Positions 15,134-20,133 of a DNA stretch of 20,133 bases are shown one piece after another. Numbering within the stretch: position 1 is the first letter of the stretch; every line of letters starts with the position of its first letter. The notes beneath the pieces are model-generated. The model saw only the letters and a program-made list of their open reading frames with translations. It searched no databases and had not been told where the DNA came from. The DNA is from a virus. A program made the translations under genes and the position numbers. The DNA lies in the IMG/VR virus record IMGVR_UViG_3300017748_000205, positions 1 to 20,133 of that record; one strand, given 5' to 3'.

Positions 15134-15156
15134 GATGGGGGGAAGAACCCCCCATC
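15134..15156 (-). terminator. Strong GC stem-loop between the HTH-like and DUF3310 genes
   Basis: This is a perfect 9-bp inverted repeat, GATGGGGGG / CCCCCCATC, with a 5-base loop (TTCTT on the transcribed strand). It lies 12 bases after the stop of the 85-aa gene and 20 bases before the DUF3310 GTG. No U-run follows, so it is not a textbook intrinsic terminator. It may attenuate transcription, protect the 3' end of the upstream mRNA or mark a processing site. Confidence 0.5.
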
Positions 15157-15167
15157 GAGTCTGACAT

Positions 15168-15425
15168 TTAGTATGCGTACTTTGTACCAAGTACAGACGC
15201 AATACCAGCCGCAATGATTTCCTTTGAAGGAGTTCCCATTCTATACGCAACGCCCTTTGCAGTGTCGTTAGTATAGATACAGTGACCCTCTGATTTCAAA
15301 GTGTCAATCATTTTAGTTGGTGAAGTAAGGTCAAATCTTTTTCTCAAGACTTTCCACGTTACATTTTCACCTTTTGACAAAAGGTTGAATACCTTCTGCT
15401 TTTTGCTTAGTTTTCTTCTGCTCAT
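15168..15425 (-). CDS. Small winged-helix/HTH-like protein
   Basis: I chose ATG at 15423-15425 because GGGAG lies 5 bases upstream; the first ATG (15435-15437) would put that Shine-Dalgarno inside the gene. The product is 85 aa and basic at the N-terminus (MSRRKLSKKQKVFNLLSKG). It continues NVTWKVLRKRFDLTSPTKMIDTLKSEGHCIY and VAYRMGTPSKE. The pattern of helix, turn with T-W-K-V-L-x-x-R-F, recognition-like helix (SPTKMIDTLKSEG) and a beta wing (CIYTNDTAKGVAYRMG) fits a winged-helix DNA-binding domain. A regulatory role is therefore plausible, on phage or host promoters, but no target is known. It has its own TTGACA-N17-TATGAT promoter and is followed by a strong stem-loop, so it is an independent early-type unit. 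Confidence 0.75.
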   Translation of the reverse strand: MSRRKLSKKQKVFNLLSKGENVTWKVLRKRFDLTSPTKMIDTLKSEGHCIYTNDTAKGVAYRMGTPSKEIIAAGIASVLGTKYAY

Positions 15426-15459
15426 AATTACTCCCATAATTTATTAGTTGAGTATTCAC

Positions 15460-15488
15460 ATCATATCAAAGAAAACCCCATTTGTCAA
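15460..15488 (-). promoter_or_regulatory. Sigma70-like promoter for the winged-helix gene
   Basis: TTGACA occupies 15488-15483, followed by a 17-base spacer and TATGAT at 15465-15460. The predicted start is near 15453, giving a leader of about 28 bases that contains GGGAG before the ATG at 15425. It lies in the gap after the hsp20 stop. Confidence 0.75.
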
Positions 15489-15493
15489 GGGAT

Positions 15494-15937
15494 TTATTTG
15501 ACGGCAATCAACTGAGGTTTTTTCTCCTCTGGTACGATTCTTTCTAGTTCGATAGTCAACATACCATTGTCGAGTTTTGCACCCCCTACAACAATATCAT
15601 CGGCCAGAGTGAACTTTCTAGTGAAGTTTCTCTGTGAGATACCTTTATAAAGAGTTTCCTTTTCCTCTTTCTCTTTTACTGATTTTACAGTGAGAAGACC
15701 CTCTGCGAATTCAATTTCGATATCCTTCTTACCGAATCCAGCGAGTGCCATTTCAATTGTGTAATTGTACTCATCTGTCTTTTCAATATTGTAAGGTGGA
15801 TACCCTGTTGATTCTGCCTGATGAGTTACATAATCGAACAGTCTGTCGAATGTTCTATCGAAGCCCACGGCATAGGGTGTCATGTGATTTACGTCAAATG
15901 CCTGAAGGGCATTTCTGAATGTGCTTAAGTTAGTCAT
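15494..15937 (-). CDS. hsp20: Small heat shock protein (Hsp20/IbpA-like)
   Basis: This 147-aa protein closely matches bacterial IbpA in layout. The N-terminal arm contains GFDRTFDRLFDYV (24-36), followed by GYPPYNIEKTDEYNYTIEMALAGFGKKDIEI (starting about residue 45). The alpha-crystallin core includes LYKGISQRNFTRKFTLADDI and the conserved GMLTIEL, and an [I/L]-x-[I/V]-type tail PQLIAVK closes the protein. Such proteins form oligomers that hold unfolding proteins. In T4-like phages of marine bacteria hsp20 is nearly universal and is thought to help scaffold or capsid assembly, though this is not proven. ATG at 15935-15937 has AAGGAG 7 bases upstream. The gene has a TATAAATA promoter and a leader able to hide its ribosome-binding site. 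Confidence 0.95.
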   Translation of the reverse strand: MTNLSTFRNALQAFDVNHMTPYAVGFDRTFDRLFDYVTHQAESTGYPPYNIEKTDEYNYTIEMALAGFGKKDIEIEFAEGLLTVKSVKEKEEKETLYKGISQRNFTRKFTLADDIVVGGAKLDNGMLTIELERIVPEEKKPQLIAVK

Positions 15938-15944
15938 AATTTAT

Positions 15945-15962
15945 CTCCTTTGTTTAAGCAAG
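15945..15962 (-). promoter_or_regulatory. ROSE-like RNA thermometer candidate over the hsp20 ribosome-binding site
   Basis: In the leader, CUUGCUU (15962-15956) can pair with the Shine-Dalgarno AAGGAG (15950-15945) across a 5-base AAACA loop: C-G, U-A, U-G, a bulged G, then C-G, U-A, U-A. UUGCU opposite AGGA with the G bulged is the hallmark of ROSE-type thermosensors that control bacterial hsp20/ibpA genes. A second inverted repeat, TGCAGA/TCTGCA at 15996-15972, lies upstream. The DUF932 leader has the same AAACAAAGGAGAT-type context without UUGCU. Based on pairing by eye only. Confidence 0.45.
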
Positions 15963-16000
15963 ATTAATAATTGCAGACCGATAATTCGCATCTGCATCCA

Positions 16001-16008
16001 TATTTATA
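16001..16008 (-). promoter_or_regulatory. T4-type late promoter TATAAATA before hsp20
   Basis: An exact TATAAATA octamer lies on the minus strand, inside the inverted repeat CCATAT-AA-ATATGG. The predicted start is near 15995, giving a leader of about 58 bases to the hsp20 ATG. This places hsp20 with late (virion assembly) expression. Confidence 0.75.
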
Positions 16009-16009
16009 T

Positions 16010-16037
16010 GGGGATTAATTCCGAAAAATCAACCCCC
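16010..16037 (-). terminator. Stem-loop after the DUF932 gene, possible terminator
   Basis: On the transcribed (minus) strand GGGGGTTGATT pairs with AATTAATCCCC over 11 bp, including two G-U wobbles, around a TTTCGG loop (UUCG-like). It begins 14 bases after the DUF932 stop. In plus-strand RNA the two wobbles would become A-C mismatches, so the structure favours minus-strand transcripts. No U-run follows, and the late promoter of hsp20 begins directly after it. Confidence 0.5.
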
Positions 16038-16050
16038 ACACAAATTCTTT

Positions 16051-17010
16051 TTAGGCGGCTTCGGCGTATTCCAAAGCCTTGTCAAGTGCGTTCAACTTGA
16101 CCTTACGGTTACGTCCGTACCAAGATGAAACCAAACGTCCATCATTTGAACGACCTTGCAAGTGGTCTGTCATGTTAGTGACAGAGTTGAAGGCAGTCCA
16201 CCAAGTACCTTGGGCAAAGTTAGCGCCAGGTTGGACATCAAGGTTTTCGTAGGCGAGTTTCGCATTACGAGTTGTAAATGGAAGTTCACCATCTACTTTC
16301 TCTTTGGCAGGAGCGCCGAATACTTCATTGAAGTACTGGATGACATTATCACCAGTTGCCTTCTTTGAACCAAGGAACGCAGCCATTGATTTGTACTCTT
16401 GCATTTTCTCATTTGCAATATTCATGTGTGCCTTCACCTCAGCAGGGTCAAAGGCCTTACGGTGGTTTACCGTTACCATCTTATCTGCATTCTGTGAAAG
16501 AGAAAGTGTAAGAGTGTTGTTACAAACCACACGAATTGGTGTCATACGAATGTTAATCGCCTTACCAAACTGGTGTGGGTTTGAGAACAAGAAGTAGTTC
16601 TCTGTAACGTCACCGTTAAACAATTCAAATGATTCTTTACACTTTGCAAGTGCCCAAACCATTTGTCCATCTTTCAGTGAACCAGCAGTGTGCATTTCCA
16701 TGTCACCTGCCATCACATACTCGTGGAAGAATTCAAATGCCTCTGAGTTCTGTACAGGATTCCAACCTGTACCAACAACATCAAGAATAGAGTTGTCAGA
16801 GGTTCTTACAAGTGCTTCCTTGTTTGGAACTTTAACACCGTTTGGTGTCATCAGTGGTTGTTTCTCCACTTCCCAATCAAGTCCAGCGACTTTTTGGAAT
16901 TGGTCTGGTGTGAGGTCTGCCTCAACCTTTGTACCAAGTCCATGCCATGGAAGGTCACCAACGTATGCCATTTGTGCCTGTCCGTTTACAATTTCAAGTT
17001 CGTGTGCCAT
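16051..17010 (-). CDS. DUF932 (phage/plasmid-related, TIGR03299-like) protein
   Basis: This gene encodes 319 aa, the usual length of the family. The start MAHELEIVNGQAQMAYVGDLPWHGLGTKV, with its PWHGLGTKV motif, is diagnostic. Later family segments are AGLDWEVEKQPL, VVGTGWNPVQN, MVWALAKCKE, NPHQFGKAINIRMTPIRVVCNNTL and QGTWWTAFNSVTNMTDH near the end. The family is common in phages and plasmids. Its molecular function is unsettled, and I do not assign one. The gene has one of the strongest expression contexts in the window: a TTGACA-N17-TATTAT promoter and AAAGGAGAT eight bases before ATG at 17008-17010. It is followed by a stem-loop, so it seems to be a single-gene transcription unit placed between genes 46 and 45. 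Confidence 0.9.
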   Translation of the reverse strand: MAHELEIVNGQAQMAYVGDLPWHGLGTKVEADLTPDQFQKVAGLDWEVEKQPLMTPNGVKVPNKEALVRTSDNSILDVVGTGWNPVQNSEAFEFFHEYVMAGDMEMHTAGSLKDGQMVWALAKCKESFELFNGDVTENYFLFSNPHQFGKAINIRMTPIRVVCNNTLTLSLSQNADKMVTVNHRKAFDPAEVKAHMNIANEKMQEYKSMAAFLGSKKATGDNVIQYFNEVFGAPAKEKVDGELPFTTRNAKLAYENLDVQPGANFAQGTWWTAFNSVTNMTDHLQGRSNDGRLVSSWYGRNRKVKLNALDKALEYAEAA

Positions 17011-17046
17011 GATATAATCTCCTTTGTTTTCTCACTTTACTATTAC

Positions 17047-17075
17047 ATAATACACGTTTTAATAACAAATGTCAA
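17047..17075 (-). promoter_or_regulatory. Sigma70-like promoter for the DUF932 gene
   Basis: TTGACA occupies 17075-17070, followed by a 17-base spacer and TATTAT at 17052-17047. The predicted start is near 17040, with AGGAG at 17023-17019 before the ATG at 17010. It lies in the 83-base gap after the small methyltransferase gene. With one mismatch to the two hexamers and ideal spacing it should be strong. Confidence 0.8.
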
Positions 17076-17093
17076 GATGTTTTTATAACTTTT

Positions 17094-17627
17094 TTAAGGT
17101 GCGACATTCTGCCTACCCCAGAATTCGATTGGTTTGACTTGTGGGGTATTTTCAAACAAATACCAACAACAATTGTCTTTACCAACACTAGAACTCCCTT
17201 CAATCCACTTGACTCTACCTATACTAACAACTTTTTTCAGTTTTGTCAAGTAGGGAATTGACTGTTTTGTATGCATCCAATCCGAATCAAACAATAACCA
17301 AGTGGGGGCCATTGCAGAAAACCTCTCTATCATGGGGTGTAATATCTTACGATTCCAAGGTGGATTCGTTATTATATATGGTGTTTCTACTTGTTGTAAT
17401 AACAAAGCATCATACTGAATAACTCTACTGTCCTGTGGTTCGATATCATATGCGTGTGTGCATTTACCACCATTACTCTCAAGATGGTCAATCAATCTAC
17501 CGTCACCAGCACAAGGCTCCATGAATGTGTACCATTCTGGTAGATGTGCAATAAGAGGTTCTACGGCCGAATATGGTGTAGGATAAAAGTCTCTGGGTAT
17601 TCTTTCAAATTCACTGCGTTTTCCCAT
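17094..17627 (-). CDS. Small SAM-dependent methyltransferase with NPPW motif
   Basis: This gene encodes 177 aa. After RDFYPTP (12-18), MEPCAGDGRLIDHL at 36-49 is the SAM-binding motif I. AYDIEPQDSRV (59-69) gives the acidic residue of motif II, and ITNPPWN at 86-92 is the catalytic motif IV (D/N-PP-Y/W) of enzymes that methylate exocyclic amino groups, such as adenine-N6. The segment WLLFDSDWMHTKQS follows, and there is no obvious target-recognition domain. It could act on DNA, RNA or protein glutamine; DNA adenine is the simplest guess but is not proven. ATG at 17625-17627 shares one base with the gp46 TAA (TAATG), so it is coupled to gp46. The next gene starts after a new promoter. Confidence 0.85.
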   Translation of the reverse strand: MGKRSEFERIPRDFYPTPYSAVEPLIAHLPEWYTFMEPCAGDGRLIDHLESNGGKCTHAYDIEPQDSRVIQYDALLLQQVETPYIITNPPWNRKILHPMIERFSAMAPTWLLFDSDWMHTKQSIPYLTKLKKVVSIGRVKWIEGSSSVGKDNCCWYLFENTPQVKPIEFWGRQNVAP

Positions 17628-19333
17628 TATGCAACCTTACTAAAGTTTTTCACCTTCTCAAACTTAATCACACTTCTAAACTTGTCAATCAACATATCCT
17701 GTTTGTGTGAAATAATAAACACGTTCTCTTTGTCAAAGGTATTCAGAATCTTCAAGAAGTCATCCGTACCTGTTGCATCCAACGAACTATCAAATATCTC
17801 ATCAAGTATGAGTAGATTCGTATTCGTAGAATTTTTCATCTTTGCAATGGCCCTCCATGTAAAGAGTAGTGCAAGGTCAATACGCATCTTCTCACCTTCA
17901 GAAAAGTTTGCATACGAAAATACATCACGAAAACGTGACTTGATTGTTTCGTTGAAGTTCTCATCAATATTGAAGTTGACAAAGAAATCCATAGAAGACA
18001 AATATGTGTTAATCAACTTATTCATGACAGGTAGATACTGTTTAATAATCTTGGTCTTGATACCAGTGTCCTGTAACAAATTCTTGGCCACATCATAATA
18101 GACCATATCTTCTCTCAACTTTGATTTAGTTGAATCTAAAGTATCGCACATTTTCTTGAGATTGTCAAGTTTTTCGTAATCTGTTTTCGTAACATCTCCA
18201 CTTTCGATTTGACGAATCTCTTCAGTCAGTGTTGCATTAAACTTCTCTAGTTCAATGATACCACTGTTGAGTTTTGCAAGTGTAAGAGTATTATCATTAA
18301 TTACCTTTGCAATATCTTTATACTCTTTGAGTTTATTGTTTGCCTTGTCCATCTCCGACTTCATCTGTACAAGACCATCAGTCAACTCCTTGACCTGTTC
18401 ACTTCTTTGTGAAATAGTCTTGGCCTTGAACTCCTCACTAATAGACTGTTCACAAGTCGGACACACCTCTGTAGTTTCCATAAAAGAAATCATCTGTTCA
18501 TGTCGATTGTGTTTGTCCTTTAGTGTAAATTGAATGTCTTTTAGTTTATCACGTTTTTCAATTGCACCCTCTTCACCAGACATTGCATTTAGAAGGGTCT
18601 GGTTCTCTTCCGTGATTCGGTTCGCCTCTGCTTTACGAGTGAACACTTCCTCTTCATTACCATCTCTAAGAGTTGTCTTTTGAGATAGAAGAGTGTCCTT
18701 ATTCCGTTCAACATCCTCAATGTACTTCTCCTGTAACTCTACCTTTTCTTTGTGTAGGTCTGTTTGGTATTGGTTCTCACTGATATCTGTGTTAAGAGAT
18801 TTCACCTTACCTTTCAATATTAAATTCATCAGCGAGAATATCTTAATGTCAAGAATGTCCTCTACAACTTCCCTTCTTGCTTGTGACTTCAACTGCATAA
18901 AAGGAATGAATGTCGATGACCCTAGAATCACGACCTGTGTAAATGAGCGATAGTTCAACTTCAAGATTTGTTGTTCTAGATGTTTCTGATAATCCTTTGC
19001 ATTTGCACTTTGGTTTATCATATTACCATCTACCCAAATCTCAAACGTGTTTGGTTTGATGCCACGAACTACCTTGACATTTTTATTCTGAGTTTCAAAT
19101 TCGATTTCAACAACCGTACCTTGGCCGTTGACAGTATTGATAAGTTGGTTCTTACTAATTTGTCTGAATGGTTTACCAAACAATCCAAAACATAATGCAT
19201 CAAGAATGGTAGACTTACCAGCACCATTCTCTCCAATAATCAAAGTTGATGGGTTTCTATCCAACTGAATTTCAGTGAACGTATTCCCTGTGGATAGAAA
19301 GTTCTTCCACCTCGCATACTTAAATGTAATCAA
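17627..19333 (-). CDS. 46: Recombination exonuclease ATPase subunit (T4 gp46, SbcC/Rad50-like)
   Basis: This gene encodes 568 aa (T4: 560). Walker A is GENGAGKST at 34-42, and the Q-loop region is near SFTQVVILGSS (130-140). Long coiled coils flank a zinc hook CPTC at 291-294. The ABC signature is FSEGEK at 477-482, Walker B is LLILDE at 507-512, the D-loop SSLDA follows, and the H-loop is IISHKQ. It forms the Rad50/Mre11-like complex with gp47 that resects DNA ends for UvsX-driven recombination and replication. The start is TTG at 19331-19333, directly after the gp47 TAA. There is no ATG nearby, the protein matches family members from this point, and GGAG lies 6 bases upstream. Confidence 0.97.
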   Translation of the reverse strand: MITFKYARWKNFLSTGNTFTEIQLDRNPSTLIIGENGAGKSTILDALCFGLFGKPFRQISKNQLINTVNGQGTVVEIEFETQNKNVKVVRGIKPNTFEIWVDGNMINQSANAKDYQKHLEQQILKLNYRSFTQVVILGSSTFIPFMQLKSQARREVVEDILDIKIFSLMNLILKGKVKSLNTDISENQYQTDLHKEKVELQEKYIEDVERNKDTLLSQKTTLRDGNEEEVFTRKAEANRITEENQTLLNAMSGEEGAIEKRDKLKDIQFTLKDKHNRHEQMISFMETTEVCPTCEQSISEEFKAKTISQRSEQVKELTDGLVQMKSEMDKANNKLKEYKDIAKVINDNTLTLAKLNSGIIELEKFNATLTEEIRQIESGDVTKTDYEKLDNLKKMCDTLDSTKSKLREDMVYYDVAKNLLQDTGIKTKIIKQYLPVMNKLINTYLSSMDFFVNFNIDENFNETIKSRFRDVFSYANFSEGEKMRIDLALLFTWRAIAKMKNSTNTNLLILDEIFDSSLDATGTDDFLKILNTFDKENVFIISHKQDMLIDKFRSVIKFEKVKNFSKVA

Positions 19334-20133
19334 TTATATCTCCAAATCACTTGCCTCTAGGTACAGAGTACGCATCGTGCTTTTCAATCTACCCTTATCT
19401 ATATCAACATCCAGTTCGTCAATATATCTATCTAAAAGTGTCGTGGTGTCCTGTGCGTTCTCAATAATCTCATCAGATACATTCTCTGCATCTAACTCTG
19501 AGAAGTCCTCTACAATCTTAACCTCATGCGTTTTGACTGCAAGGAGTCTATCTAGAAACTTATCAAACCCATACAAGTCTTTCTTGTTGACTACAACCAA
19601 CTTTACAAACTTGTCTTCATACTGTTCCACATCATGTGTAGTGTAATCAGTTTGACTATCATCATAATAAATCTTTGCAAAGATTTTAAATGGATTCTGA
19701 ATATACTCAAGTTCTCTGGTTGCCGTATCAAAGATATGGAAACCTTTTGTTTCGTTATGGTCACTCCATGTCATCTGGTATGTGTTACCAAGATAATAGA
19801 TGTGTCCATCGTCTGACTTCTTATGAAAGTGACCAGAGAAAACAGTATCAAACTTTCTAAACATCTCTCTAGGATAACCACCCTCACAAAAATGTCCAGC
19901 GTGCATTTCAAATCCATTTACTTCTAGGTGACCCATACAGATGTCTGCGTAGGTCATTTGAATACCCCTCATGACAGATTCATAGTTACCCTCGTTAATC
20001 CAAGGTAACAAATGAATACCAACACCATCAAACTCTTCAGTACATGGGTGGTCATAACATTTAATGTTGGGGTATTTCTCATCTCCAGGCCCACCAAGTA
20101 ATTCAAACAGTGAATTAATCTCGTTTGTGTTCC
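19334..20133 (-). CDS. 47: Recombination endonuclease subunit (T4 gp47, SbcD/Mre11-like), 5' end cut off by window
   Basis: The frame is open from the window edge to TAA at 19334-19336, giving 265 residues. T4 gp47 has 339, so roughly the first 75 residues (the first metal-binding motifs) lie outside. A TTG at 20009-20011 is internal, since homologous sequence (ELLGGPGDEKYPNINV, then YDHPCTEEFDGVGIH) continues upstream of it. Visible metallophosphoesterase features include GHFCEGGYPRE and SGHFHKKSDDGHIYYLGNTYQ, the GHxH motif that binds metal. The C-terminal ~110 residues form the cap/helical region that contacts gp46 (IDELDVDIDKGRL). It is the nuclease partner of gp46 in processing double-strand ends. 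Confidence 0.93.
   Translation of the reverse strand, partial: NTNEINSLFELLGGPGDEKYPNIKCYDHPCTEEFDGVGIHLLPWINEGNYESVMRGIQMTYADICMGHLEVNGFEMHAGHFCEGGYPREMFRKFDTVFSGHFHKKSDDGHIYYLGNTYQMTWSDHNETKGFHIFDTATRELEYIQNPFKIFAKIYYDDSQTDYTTHDVEQYEDKFVKLVVVNKKDLYGFDKFLDRLLAVKTHEVKIVEDFSELDAENVSDEIIENAQDTTTLLDRYIDELDVDIDKGRLKSTMRTLYLEASDLEI

Noticed and set aside
15134-15156. Calling the G6/C6 hairpin a standard Rho-independent terminator
   Set aside because: No run of T follows on either strand, so it is kept only as a stem-loop of uncertain role.
17544-18098. Plus-strand open frame of 184 codons opposite gp46 and the small methyltransferase
   Set aside because: It lies fully antisense to two genes with clear motifs, has low-complexity hydrophobic/Ser-rich composition, no ribosome-binding site and no family features.
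1-20133. tRNA genes, CRISPR arrays, insertion sequences, attachment sites or a replication origin
   Set aside because: No cloverleaf with a GTTCRA-type T-loop, no regular spaced repeats, and no transposase or integrase motifs were seen; gaps between genes are too short to hold most of these.

Overview
The window is a stretch of a T4-like (Tevenvirinae-related) myovirus genome, most like the T4-type phages of marine bacteria (cyanophages and pelagiphages). The evidence is the T4 replication/recombination core in T4 order on one strand (47, 46, 45, 44, 62, regA, 43, then uvsX and 41), the T4-type late promoter octamer TATAAATA, compact overlapping genes and an AT-rich composition. Accessory genes typical of marine T4-like phages are also present (hsp20, MazG-like, 2OG-Fe(II) oxygenase, DUF3310, DUF932). 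The host cannot be named from this window. Every gene reads on the minus strand, so transcription runs from high to low coordinates. I saw no tRNA, CRISPR array, insertion sequence or integrase, and no gene-free stretch over about 120 bases.

Layout in the direction of transcription. (1) 20133-17094: recombination nuclease gp47 (5' end cut off by the window edge), SbcC-like gp46 with a TTG start, and a small NPPW methyltransferase. (2) 17093-14667: an accessory block between 46 and 45, made of DUF932, Hsp20, a small winged-helix-like protein, DUF3310 and a 54-aa protein. Three of these have their own promoters, and two strong stem-loops separate them. (3) 14662-9531: sliding clamp gp45, clamp loader gp44/gp62, translational repressor RegA, a 76-aa conserved-looking protein and DNA polymerase gp43, most of them translationally coupled. 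(4) 9534-3495: Dcm-type cytosine methyltransferase, CmoA-like methyltransferase, MazG-like pyrophosphohydrolase, UvsX, 2OG-Fe(II) oxygenase, two small unknowns, gp41 helicase and one more small unknown. (5) 3439-1: a four-gene cassette behind a combined sigma70/late promoter. It holds a putative PD-(D/E)XK-like nuclease, a protein with the KxDG/EGxV motifs of covalent nucleotidyltransferases (ligases), a very basic 138-aa protein and a nucleotidylyltransferase of the NMNAT/cytidylyltransferase fold, cut off at the window start.

The first four regions supply the phage replisome and recombination-dependent replication, plus nucleotide and DNA modification. Four promoters have a perfect TTGACA, a 17-base spacer and a near-consensus -10, and probably serve early transcription by host sigma70 RNA polymerase. 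Two TATAAATA sites mark late transcription, of hsp20 and of the 3439-1 cassette. The points most worth follow-up are the nuclease/ligase-like late cassette, a ROSE-like RNA thermometer candidate in the hsp20 leader, and a CmoA homologue in which the key arginine seems displaced.
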